In this document: piece by piece, positions 1 to 12,000 of the stretch
Layout of the letters: each line of letters starts with the position of its first letter
How positions within the stretch are numbered: position 1 is the stretch's first letter
The notes under the pieces: generated by a model
What the model was told of the DNA's origin: nothing
The model's database searches: none
Seen by the model: only the letters and a program-made list of their open reading frames with translations
Program-made: the position numbers and the translations under genes
Assembly: GCA_021613375.1 (NCBI GenBank)
Contig: CM038706.1
Coordinates: 19,969,366-20,033,365, forward strand
Direction of reading: 5' to 3'
DNA: 64,000 nt
Source of the DNA: Megaleporinus macrocephalus
Lineage: Eukaryota > Chordata > Actinopteri > Characiformes > Anostomidae

Positions 1-276
1 CACCAACCCTAACACCCCAACAGCGCGTGCCGTGCCAACACAGGCTGACTGGCAGCACAGCATCACTGGCAGCCATGCATGAGATGGGATGAGGCGGGCA
101 GGACGAGCTGGACCCCTTCATTTCTTATTTATTTCTTTCTCTCAGTGGGACGGGGGTGGGGGCAACGGGGGGCTATTCTCTCGCTACCTGATCTTACTTA
201 CACAAGCTGGGGTGGGCTATAAGAACAGATATACAGCAACTGAATGCGCTTTCAGCCAAGCGGTCTGTGACTGTGA
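1..276. other. left edge, no gene recognised
   Basis: Ordinary sequence with a short G-rich patch near 140-170. The open frame here runs into the downstream TTC repeat and has no protein-like character. Nothing could be assigned. Confidence 0.5.
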
Positions 277-875
277 TGTTTTGTCTTCTTCTTCTTCTCT
301 TTTTCATCATCATCATCTTATTATGTCGTTCTTCTTCTTCATCTTCGTCTTCGTCTTTACCAGCATCTTATAATTTGTCTTCTTCTTCTTCTTCTTCTTC
401 ATCTTCTTCTTCTTCTTCTTCTTCTTCATCTTCTTCTTCTTCGTCTTTACCAGCATGTTATAATTTGTCTTCTTCTTTTTCTTCCTCTTCTTCTTCTTCT
501 TCTTCTTCATCTTCTTCTTCGTCTTTACCAGCATCTTATAATTTGTCTTCTTCTTCTTCTTCTTCTTCTTCTTCATCTTCTTCTTCGTCTTTACCAGCAT
601 CTTATAATTTGTCTTCTTCTTCTTCTTCTTCTTCTTCGTCTTCATCTTCTTCTTCTTCTTCTTCTTCTTCATCTTCTTCTTCTTCGTCTTTACCAGCATG
701 TTATAATTTGTCTTCTTCTTTTTCTTCTTCTTCTTCTTCTTCTTCTTCTTCATCTTCTTCTTCGTCTTTACCAGCATCTTATAATTTGTCTTCTTCTTCA
801 TCTTCTTCTTCTTCTTCTTCTTCTTCATCTTCTTCTTCTTCGTCTTTACCAGCATGTTATAATTTGTCTTCTTCT

Positions 876-907
<32 letters not shown>

Positions 908-1640
908 TTCTTCATCTTCTTCTTCTTCGTCTTTACCAGCATCTTATAATTTGTCTTCTTCTTCTTCTTCTTCTTCTTCTTCTTCTTCTTCTTCTTCTTC
1001 ATCTTCTTCTTCGTCTTTACCAGCATCTTATAATTTGTCTTCTTCTTCTTCTTCTTCTTCTTCTTCTTCTTCTTCTTCTTCTTCTTCTTCTTCATCTTCT
1101 TCTTCGTCTTTACCAGCATCTTATAATTTGTCTTTGTCTTCTTCTTCTTCTTCTTCATCTTCTTCTTTTTCGTCTTTACCAGCATCTTATAATTTGTCTT
1201 CTTCTTCTTCTTCTTCTTCTTCTTCTTCATCATCATCTTATTGTTTTTCTTCTTCTTCGTCTTATTGTTTTTCCTCTTTTTATTCTTCTTCTTATAATTT
1301 GTCTTCTTCTTCTTCTTCTTCATCATCATCTTATTGTTTTTCTTCTTCTTCGTCTTATTGTTTTTCCTCTTTTTCTTCTTCTTCTTATAATTTGTCTTCT
1401 TCTTTTTCTTCTTCTTCATCATCATCTTATTTCTTTTTTTTCTTCTATTTCTTCTTCTTCATCTTATTGTTTTTCTTCTTCATCTTATTGTTTTTCTTCT
1501 TCCTCTTTTTCTTCTTCATCATCATCAACTTATTGTTTTTCTTCTTCTTCTTCTTCTTCTTCTTCTTCTTCTTCTTCTTTTTCACCAACATCATCTTATT
1601 TCTCTTCTTTTTGTTTTTTTCCCTAGTTTCCATCTTTTTT
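277..1640. repeat. composite TTC minisatellite with a 30-nt core
   Basis: Runs of TTC/TCT are interrupted by a conserved core of about 30 nt containing TCGTCTTTACCAGCAT followed by CTTATAATTTG or GTTATAATTTG. I count 11 cores, starting at 351, 441, 519, 585, 684, 762, 840, 927, 1011, 1104 and 1170. After about 1220 the array degenerates into TTC runs mixed with TTATTGTTTTTC. Every core-to-core distance is a multiple of three, so long artificial poly-Ser (plus) and poly-Lys (minus) frames stay open. I read it as non-coding satellite DNA. Confidence 0.9.
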
Positions 1641-1647
1641 CTTGTTC

Positions 1648-1650
<3 letters not shown>

Positions 1651-1741
<91 letters not shown>
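1651..1741. repeat. (TAA)n-(TTA)n inverted microsatellite
   Basis: A pure TAA run (1651-1686) is joined with no spacer to a pure TTA run (1687-1741). The two arms are reverse complements over 36 bp, so the strand can fold into a perfect hairpin with no designed loop. Confidence 0.9.
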
Positions 1742-4700
1742 CTCTGGCTATTCTCACACTTTCTGTGCAATCCTAAAGTAAAGGTACCAGAAGTGATTCT
1801 CTAGCTCAGCACCATGGACCAACCACGTTTGGGTCCCTAAAGAACTTAAGGTATTATTTTTTTTTAAATATCCAGGTTTAATTAAGAGATGTTTGAAGAA
1901 CCTTTTTAGGGTTCTAGGGTTAGGTAACTTAAGACAAGAGCCATTTAGAAACCATTACTGTTAAAAGTTTACTTTTAAGTTTTTAACATTACTGTTGAAA
2001 TTTAAAATGCACTTAATAATATAGGTATAATTATAATATAAGTATAATTATATATCACTGATACAGTAAATACATCAGTATTTGTTTTTACGTTTACATA
2101 AATGTAATTGTAGAAAGTGAAATGTAAAAGTAGAGATTAGATTAGAGCTACTGTTATTAATGTTAGTGCAGACATTAGAACTGGCAGTCATATAAGTTGA
2201 ATTGTTACAACCAAACTGACTGTTTAACACAGACACTGAACACATTCACGGTTAAGACAACTAAAAAAGTGAAGTACATCCAGACTTTGTTTAACTCATA
2301 TATGACATGTGAATGTGTTGTTTGTTTGAAAACAACCTCTGAAGTAGAGCTTATAAACTGAAAAAAAAAACTCTGAGTAACTCTGCCCCTTATTCACATT
2401 GCCTGTCTGTTTAAGTTAGTTCTACTCAATAAAATAAGTACACTTGACAATAACGGACAATACAAACCTGCCTGAATTAAATAATAGCACTTAAATAAAG
2501 CATTAAAAAATCGTATTATCTTTATCATGGATTACAATTTATTAGATTTTTATTAATTAACAGTTACATCTTGTGAATCACACAGCAGCTGACACACTCT
2601 ATGACAATTTCATGTCATGATGAATGGACCAATAGAAATGTCCAAAACTGCTCTGAATAAGAAGTCTTTACATGAATTTACATTTTGCCTTCTGCTGTAA
2701 AGTCACTCATTTTGAGATCCATATTTCTGTTTTGGACGGTAACTTCAGTCTATTTAATTCTAATGTCAGCCTAATATTAGTCTAATATCCGTCTGAACTT
2801 GCTGTTGTTGTTAATATTAGTGGTATGGTATTTCTTATAGCACCTCTATATCACATCTTTATCCTTCACTTGATAGCCCTACTTTGCACATTCACAGCTG
2901 TCTTAGTGAACCTGTGTGTTGATATAAAGTGTGTATAGGCTGGTTTCACCTCACTCTGTCAGCCTGTACGTCACGCCTCTTCTCACCTTGCTCATTGAGA
3001 ATACGTTCTGTGTGATATGTTCTGTGATGCTGTTTTATTCTGTGCGTCTCAGCTCATGAGAGGGGTGTCACACGCAGGGGCTTGGTGGCTAGTAGCACTT
3101 GTCTGATAGTAAACCCTTTGTGTAATGTGAAAAGTTTCTCAATGATAATGCTCACCCTCCAGACCACTGACAATGATGTCATAAGACAATGCACTAAAAC
3201 CACCAGTAGGCTGCATCTAACTATTGCATCAGCTCTGTTCATTCATGCCTACACTTCAGATATCCCGCTTCTGTTTATTTAACCGTTATGACCTCAATTC
3301 AGCCCAGTGTGGTGTGCTTCTTCCTACACCTTGAAAGGCTAAAGCCTATTGTGCACATCTTGAGACTGGCAAGTTCCACATACAGGGGTGCCTGTGTGCA
3401 GGTGAGTAATGGGGCAGTGATAGAGGGGAAGACAGAACATTTCATTTGGGTTATTTACTTAATACTTATCAGAACTGATATTTAGTTCTGGCTAGATATA
3501 CAAAAGCAAAATCTTATGAAATTATTGATCAGCTAATGTACCACATACAGATCTGAATCAATGATTGTGTGATTATAGATATAAGGACGCTACACCACTG
3601 TATGTCTCTTCCAAAAATTTTTCAAACATTTACATCATCACTATCATATTTAGACTCATTCTAAAGAACCGGTAAGTGGCCACAAAGTATTTCCTTGTTT
3701 GCATGTTACAGTGAATGCTGTTAAACAATCCTTTATGAACTTTTAAGAACTGATTCTGCTTGTTTTGAATACAGGCCAACTAACAAGTCCTAAAGTCCTA
3801 AAGTCCTAAAAATCCCTTCTGACCTGCTCAACATTTCTTCTATTACTATTAAAAAACTAATCATTTGACTCAGGATGGATGCACAGACGATACTGCTATC
3901 ATGCATCCAAAGAGATATAATTTTTGCATTAATATTTATAGAAATGGTCAATAAATAATGAGATGGACAGCAAGTTTGGTTAAAATAAATAGACTCATTT
4001 CATTCCCGTATTTTGTCATTATATTCTAAATGATGTTTCCGGTACACTGCTTCTGGGCTGCGTCAGTAAGGTAATAAGAAAAAGAGAGAATTTTGCCTTT
4101 TCTCTTCCAGTGATCCTAACGTTTGACCAGGTTGCTGTATCTCAGGAGTGGCTGGTGAGCTGGTGAGCTGCTGAGTCATGTATGAAGTAGGAGTTAGCTC
4201 TTATCTCCAGTCTGCCAGGAGGACTTCTTCAGGCAGTTGGTCTTGGTGTGAGAGAGGGAACATGGATGACACTGGCCTGCAGGGTCCTGCTACCTGTGTC
4301 CAGTGTGATTTCACTGAAGGATCTCTGTCCTAAAGCAACTGTCATATAGCTGCAATGCAATGTGCAAACTCAAATGTTAATGTCAAGTTGCTGAGTAATG
4401 TCAAATGGACATGGTTATGTGGTTTCTGGCACCGCGTGACATACTGTTATGTTTACAAATGGACAAGAGTATGGACAGAATTCAGGGCTTAAGACGGTGG
4501 CTACTGCCTTTATCTAAGAATGTGTAGTACTTGTGTTCCTTTCTGTAGGTAACAGCACACATTCTCACAAACATAAGCCTAATTGGATAGGGATAGTTAC
4601 ATTAGCCTTAAAGATTTAGTGTACAACAAAAACATCAGGCATGCCTTGGCTGATTAACAACATTTAGAGTACGGGGTTAAACTCTACAAATGGTATAAAT

Positions 4701-5560
4701 GGTATATGTACTGGTGATCATAGTCTGTGACTTGCTGTATGGAGCGCTCCAGAGGCCAGGCAGAGGGAAAACTAACGTGGAACATGACTCAGCAAACTGT
4801 GCTCCGACTCCAATCAAGACTAGCAGAGCTGTACAGGGCTTCCAAAGCAAAGAGATACCAGAAAATCCCAGTGACTCGGCATAAATTACTGCGCCTCAGA
4901 GGCCAGGAGCATGGGAGTATATCAGGACACGTGATCCTTCACTTAGACCATACAGCATGTATTCTGCTCAGGTATTAGACACACTGGCTCAACCACAATA
5001 GGTGCTTTTTATGTTGAAGAGGCATTGTTACTCCAGCGCAGTTACTGCTGATCTGTTTTGCAATGTAAAAGACTAAAGCAGCAGTCAAAACTCCAGAGAA
5101 AACCCATATGAGTCAGGACAGGAAAATGAATAGGTCACAGATCAAATCACATGACTTATATGTTGATATAGTTTTTATAGCAGCTAAATTGTTAAATACA
5201 TAATCTGAGAAATTCAGTTTAGGAGGGAAGGTAATGTTGAATTTTGAATAAACTTCATACACAACATAAAACAGTCTCTAAATCCAGCCTACAACTGGTA
5301 AATTTTGTTTTGTGTTTGAATTTTGTCATTTACTTTAAGTACTGATCTTAATTTTCAGGCTCTTTTTCCCGTGTTGTTATACAGTTGTGGTGCCCAGTGC
5401 ATCATAAATTTTACACTTGGCCTTACAGTCACAGTTCATTTCCATTCAAAACTGTCATTACATTCATTTCAGGAGAAATTTCTGAGATCAGATATTCGAC
5501 AATCTGCTTGCATAGGAAAGTGGAAAGTCAACGGAAAAATAGGCGAAAAACAGGAGTTCA
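1742..5560. other. AT-rich intergenic DNA, no gene recognised
   Basis: I see no exon-like frames with splice sites. Open frames are short and scattered. Small features include a GGTTCT/AAGAACC-type fragment near 1820-1920, which resembles common fish MITE ends, and a triplicated AAGTCCT at about 3786-3806. By synteny this should be the side facing ikzf1, but no ikzf1 zinc-finger exon was seen. Confidence 0.5.
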
Positions 5561-5569
5561 AAATAGAAA

Positions 5570-6000
5570 AGACAGAGAGAAATGAGACCAAAACCATGCA
5601 AGACCTGGTAGACCACCACAACGTTCACCATCAGATAAACAGCACTTAAAGCTTTCGTCTTTCAGAGAGAGGAGAAAGAGTGAAGCTCCACTCTCATTTC
5701 AGATCTGAAAAAACCCACAGGTACCTCTATTCATCCTTCCACTGTAAAAGACAAGTCAGTGCTATGGGTCTAAAAGAATGCATAGCTTTTAAGATGAAAA
5801 CTGACAAAAAAAGAAGTAAATAAAAAAAAGCTGCTGGTTCTCTCAGAACAATGGACTGACCACCCCAGAGCCCAGACCTCAACAATGTATCTGTGCTTGG
5901 AAGGGTGGAAAAACAAGCCTGCAGAAATCTCTGAAAGCAAGTCTCTAAAAATAATGAAAGCTGTAATAAAGGCAAAGCATAGACTTATACTGAAAGAAAT
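5570..6000 (+). pseudogene. decayed Tc1/mariner transposase fragment
   Basis: Around 5850-5885 the plus strand encodes PPQSPDLN, the signature around the third catalytic residue of Tc1-type DDE transposases. The preceding Trp codon has become TGA, and the following IE of the usual motif is lost. Upstream text at 5570-5650 is also open but broken into frames. No terminal inverted repeats could be located. It is a dead relic. Confidence 0.6.
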
Positions 6001-8880
6001 AGCATTATATTGATTTTTCTGGGTTTTTTCTTTCCTGACTTGTACTTTATGCCTGTTTTGATTACCTTAAATAAATGAAGGCTGACTTTTCACCGTACAG
6101 AATGTTATCTTCTGCAGCCCAGAGATTGGAAACATGTTCTCTGCTAAGTATTAAATAACAAGTGAATTATATTTTTTTGGGAAAGGTATAAAGGTCAGTG
6201 TTCTGTTTACTGAACATTTGGATTTATATGCACAAAATATGAGTGTTTATGAAAATCGAATACATACAATATCAACAACATAACAAAACACAAAGCAAGT
6301 CCTGTGTTTACTGTAAGTACAGTTACATAAAGCTTCTGAACTCTTCAAACTACTTGAACTTTATCTCATACTTTCTCATAATTTAAGATAAATATTTCCT
6401 TTCACCTTTCAAAGGAGGGATCTTCTAGAAGGATATACACACATAACACAAAACCTTTCTGAAATAAACACAGGATCATCTTGATTTGGTCTTTGAGGTG
6501 GTGATCGTCTTGCCAGCTGCCTTAGTTTATTTTCTTTATGACAAGATAAACATCCTAAAGTAAACATCCTTTTAAATAATAAATCAGTAGAAAGACTAAA
6601 GAACATAAGTGAGGTGAGGTACCTTTTTTAAAGAGCTACAATACCTGTAAAATAAATATCCAGTATACCGGACATTAGCAATGAGGAGGGTATAAATGCA
6701 TTATGCTTGTAAAAGACAAATAAAAAATGTAATTTTTTCAATTACTATTTAGGATAAATGGAGAAAAACAATATGTGATGTGATGGGTTCTTTATTTTTT
6801 AATCTGACATGAAGAATCTGAGTCACAAACAATTCAATCACTGCCTTATGAGATCTACCGCAGCATGATGCTGTAATTAAAAGCCATTAGCTGAATTAAA
6901 TTAGTATCTAGAATAAACTGGTAGACAAGAGCAGCCCTTTGTTATTTCATGGATCTTTAAACACCCCCCATTTTGGGAGCTCAAATAACACGCGATTCCG
7001 TAATTGATTTAAATCCGTAAATAAGTTTGACTTGCTCAAGATTGATAATCACGTTAATAGTCAAATTTATTTAAATTCTCGATCCTGGGTTGAGAAATCT
7101 CACTTTCTTTGGGAATGCATTATGCAGCAAGATGTCAGGCTAAATTAAATTCCCCTGTGCACACTAAAGTGTCAATTTCCTTATGGTAATCATCTGCTGG
7201 AATGGATGTGTCACTAGAAGGAGTCAGGCATGCTTGACATTTACCCTCTTTATGGAGAAACGACGAGAGAGAAAAAATCAAGAGGAGGGAGAGAAATTAA
7301 TCTTTCGCCCGAGCGAGTATGGGAAAGAGCCTAAAGGACTGCTGGTGAATCAGCCATTATGTTTGTGACCCCAACATGAAAATTGAACCAATAATAGGAC
7401 ATAAACCAAGGAGACGAGCGAGAGAGCAGGTTCAGGATTATGGAGAGACGAAGGGAGGGAGAAACATTCAAGCCATTTTAGGGAAGTATTGTTTTCGCCT
7501 CATGGTACTGAGAAACAAACAAACAAACAAATGCTCTGATTCAAGAAGAGCAGCCTGGAAAATAGATGACACAGGTTTTTTTTTTAAATACAATAATAGA
7601 TCCATGTTTGCTTATATTATTTAATATCAGTTTACAGACATAAACGTGTAGTGACATGGAATTTTAACCACTTATTCCCTATTTTCCCTTCAGGAATTCA
7701 ACTCAAATTTGCAGTCTTCTTGAATATGTTTTCTTGAATATGTCTGTATGCTCTGCTACACTTGGCAGCACATCTGTTGCATCTTATCTGTTCAGTTTGA
7801 TCTTTTTAGAGCTTTTAAGGCTTGAGGAAAAGAGCCGAGAAGCACCTTGTATGCTGTGATAGGAGGGAGGCAGGCCATGGGGCCCCACCGAAAGTCAGGG
7901 CAGTAAAAGCGTCCATGGCCCCTTGGTCCACTGTTGGACGTTACATTATCTGCTAACCACATCTTCATCTCTGGAAATGTTGTGGACTGGGCCATTCCCA
8001 CCACGGCTATGCTGTCCGACTAACAGACAGGAACAGCGAGCCGAGCACACTGCCGCACTGTGCTGACCTCATTAATAGCACCTGACACTTGAAACTAAAT
8101 GAAAAGAACTGTCATTCCTGGAGTTTTTTTCTTTTGCAGAGGTCTGCATGTTTTATAATGGAGCACGTGGCTGTATCAATGTCATGCGTCAGTGTTTGGT
8201 AGCTCAGGATAAATTCACTAATTGCAGGAAATTGGTTTATTCGTGATACAATGTGAGTAAAAGAACTGTGCTGACAGTGAATCACCCTTCAAACTAGAGT
8301 ACGCAGAGGTACGCTAGCTGAGCTAAATCCTGGGGGTGCTTTTTTAGCACAGAAACAAAGGTTACGGGGGGAAACAGGAAACCAGCACGTTCCTATTTCC
8401 TGTCAACAGGTGAAGCTACATTGCCATTCTCTCTTTTATTCTCCAAACCACAGTTCTTAGGGTGTAGAAGTAGAGCGTTTGAGAAACGTAAGCATTTCGA
8501 GAAACGGCAGGCTCTTCTTTTTAGGTTTCCAACAGCTGCTTTAATTCCTGAGATGAATTTTCGCCGTAAGAATATAAGACGAGCTTCAAGACCACGGCTG
8601 CGTGGTGTCTCGTGGAACTCTACCACGGCAGTCAAAATAAGAAAATAATATGAAGACCTTACACTTTGATGCACACACACAATTCACCGCATACGTATGC
8701 GAAATGTAATACAATGACATATCTTCCACATTCACCGAACGTCTCATCTGAATCAAGGGAAATTATGCTAATGAAGCATCTCATTATCCTGAAGTCGCAG
8801 AGAATCAGTCACTGACATCACATCATTACAGATCTATTCACAAATACAGATTGGATTTCTCGTAAAGGGATGATCTTTTT
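6000..8880. other. intergenic, no gene recognised
   Basis: No coding exon found. The stretch 6950-7500 is compositionally complex and free of obvious repeats, so it could hold a conserved non-coding element, but this cannot be judged without another genome. The stretch ends just downstream of the spmip7 terminal exon. Confidence 0.45.
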
Positions 8881-8887
8881 CCACCAT

Positions 8888-8893
8888 TTTATT
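8888..8893 (-). terminator. spmip7: spmip7 poly(A) signal AATAAA
   Basis: The plus strand reads TTTATT, giving AATAAA on the gene strand about 47 nt after the TAA stop. A very short 3' UTR of roughly 70 nt is implied. No competing hexamer lies between the stop and this site. Confidence 0.6.
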
Positions 8894-8939
8894 TCCCCGG
8901 CTAACACCTTTTTTGTGCATTGGCCTTAGATGGAAGATG

Positions 8940-9054
8940 TTAGATGGGAACTGTGGGAGGTTTAGGCTGAAGGTAAGGATTGCCTGGTGGGACTGTGGTG
9001 ACCATTCTGGACAGTGGGGCTCTGCGACCGTAAGCTGAGGGGGGCAAACTGCTC
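8940..9054 (-). CDS. spmip7: spmip7 exon 7 (stop codon)
   Basis: Terminal exon after a canonical acceptor TTTCACTTTTGCAG|. It encodes SSLPPSAYGRRAPLSRMV and TTVPPGNPYLQPKPPTVPI, then TAA at 8942-8940. Confidence 0.78.
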
Positions 9055-12000
9055 CTGCAAAAGTGAAACAAATTAGCCACAGTTAGGCAAGTGCAAAACA
9101 CTGGAAATATTCTGTCACTTAAGAACCAGTCAGGTAACAGGAAGCCATTCAGGTTCTCCAAATTTGTCAGTTAGAGAATTAGGTTCAGCAAGTTATTTAA
9201 AAAAGAAGAAAAGAAAAAAGCTGCAACAGGAACAATAACCAATTTCTTGTCATGAACAGTGAGGGGGTGGACAAAGTTAGAGGAAGTTCTTAAGGTGCGG
9301 GCTGGTCCTCTCTTCTGCTATAAGGAAAAGCTGGGAGGCCTGCTTTATCAGCAGAGGAAACAGATTTCAGAGGGCCAGTGGCTCCAGGAAAATGGATCTG
9401 GGTCGAGCGAAAAACCACGATTACCACCAGCAGTTCATGCAGCTCGGCTCTGGATAGGACCATCTGGAGAAGGCTGCTCCAAAAGCCGGTAAACCAGCTC
9501 TTCTGAGACCCGGCTAGGAAACACGTTTTCAAAAAAAACCACCCAGTCCCTGGGTGAGGAGTTTGGTTTTCCTCCAGTGCCTCTCTCAGACACCTCCTCC
9601 TCCCCCTTCCTCTCTGCTCGAGCTGCAGATGCCCCATTCCTACTCATTCTGAAAGCTGAGGACGTTTTACCGTTGCCTGTGAGAGTGAGGGGAGGTTAGC
9701 TCATTGAGGTTAAGGCACTTCGGCGTTCGCTCTTATAGAAAGACTAGCTTACATCCACAATATGCTTCAAACAAGTAAACTGTTTTTTTCCCTTTTAGAG
9801 TTCCTCATTTTAACAATTTACAAGCTCCCTTTCCCTTTTTATCCCACACACCTCAGCATACGTTTTGGATTAATGGCCTTGCTAACCCTCATGCTTAAAT
9901 CATCTTTGGGAGCTTTAAATCTACTGAGTGACAACTCAGACACTTATTAGGGAGAAGCTAGCCACAGGCTGCAGAGCGTCAAAGAGTTGTAAATCTAGGC
10001 CAGGCGCAGAGTTGTTTCTAACAGAAGAAGGAACATGAGGGAGTTATACACACAAAACAAGCTTGTGATGTGGACGCTGGCAGTCGTCATTGTTTATCAC
10101 CCTACATACATTTCACTATCAATGGAAATATAAGAGCGCCTTTTTGATGTAGGTTAGATAAACAGCATAGATTGAGAGTCAGCAAGAGTGTGTGTGTGTG
10201 TGTGTGTGCGTGTGTGTGTCTGGATATGTGTGTGTGTTTATGACAGAGTGGGCAGAGAGAGATGAAACAATTTCAAGCTTGCTATTTAGTATTCATTTGA
10301 TTAAAACAGATAGATAAAGAGGCCTATTTTTTCTCTCGCTTTCTTTAAAAACATGGCTAAACATTTTTTTCGTCTTTTTCTCTTCTTAATGAGACACAAA
10401 GAAAACGAACACAAACTGAGTTCAAATGTGAGTTCAGGAAAGGTTCCTCAAGACAAAAAATGTCACTTGCATGTTGGGCAGAGCTTCTTGGTGCGCTACA
10501 CTACTGCCACCTGCTGAGCTGAACGAGTCTACACGATCACTGAAGTGGCACAAAGGGATTGAATGCAATAGTTTTTTGATATAGTGCCAAAACCTCTGGC
10601 TTCTCCTCGCTGACCAGTTCATCGAGCTCTTACATTATAACAGGTATATATTCCAATGTTGTTGTTTATGAAAAGATGCTCCAAACCTTAAAGATGTTAC
10701 AATGTAATAGACACTGATCAGCCATAACATCAAAAACCCCTCATTTCTACAATATTTGCCAGCTCCACTCATTTCTAATATATTTCATCAGCTCCACTTA
10801 TATAGTAGGAAATTGTAGTTCCACAACTACAGACTGTAGTCCATCTGCTTCTCTTATACTTTGTTAATCCACTTTCACCCTGTTCTATAATTGTCAGGAC
10901 CACCGCAGAGCAGGATTCTCAGCACTGCAGTGATACTAATGTGGGCTGGACTGTTGTGTGTGTTGGTATGAGTGGATCAGATAGTTTTAAAAATGCTGCA
11001 TCCACACACTGTCCACTCTCTTAGACATGGCCACCTTGTCCGTCTACCTTGTAGCTGTAAAGACAGAGACGATAGGTCTGTTGCTGTTTGTGATGGTCAT
11101 CCTCTAGTCCTTCACCAGTGATCACGGGAAGCTGCCCACATAACACTGTTGACTGGATGTTTTGGTTGGTGGACTAGCAGTAACACTGCTGTGTCTGATC
11201 CACTCTGCCCACTGCACACTAACACACCACCAGCATGTCAATGTCACTGCAGTGCCGAGAATGATCCATCAACCAAATAACACCTTCTATGTGATGGTTC
11301 TGTGAGGGTCCTGACCACTGAAGAACAGGCTGAAGGGGCCTAATAAAGTATGCAGAGAAACAGATGAACTACAGTCTGTAATTGTAGAACTATAAAGTGC
11401 TCCTATATGGAGGTATAAGCAGAAGATAATAGATGATTAGCTAAAACATGATTAAGTGTTTGAAAACTAAATCATTGTGACTGCAACTTCTTTAAAACCT
11501 GAAGCTGTATACTGGTGTAATTTTAAAGAGGGTCACTCAGTGGTGCTAAAATCTAATTACAAATAAATGTGCCCTCTATAATTAAAAAAAATATTTTTAA
11601 TCAAACAAAGAAATATTTGGTCAACTGCATGTGCATGTAAACATTGCAGTCTGCAGATCATGACAGTAAATATAAAAAACCTGACGGCAAAGCTAACTTG
11701 CTAAACTGGACCTGTAATTTATTGTTCAATACATAAAAAATAAATTCCACTTTAGGCGTTAATGAGCAGATATCTACCCCTGATTTTACAATATTGATAT
11801 ATTGATTTAAAGCAACACTATGTACGAATGTCCCTAAAATATCAGCTTTAAAAATGATTTTGATGGTACACTGACTTATACTCGAGATTTGCTTCAGGCC
11901 CGGAATGCTTGCTATAAGAAGAAACAAGCTCGGTATTCTCAGCACGGACATTAAAGCAGAGGCTGCAGAGACAGTAGAAGATGCTGTAGGAGGAAGCAAA

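Noticed and set aside
351..1200. Regularly spaced repeats that could suggest a CRISPR array
   Set aside because: The spacers are TTC slippage runs, not unique sequence, spacing varies from 66 to 99 nt, and the DNA is vertebrate.
267..1781. 504-codon poly-Ser frame (plus) and 370-codon poly-Lys frame (minus)
   Set aside because: Both are direct readings of the TTC minisatellite. No promoter, splice site or non-repetitive protein part supports a gene.
1..8880. ikzf1 expected from human synteny
   Set aside because: No zinc-finger exon was visible. It may lie beyond the left edge.
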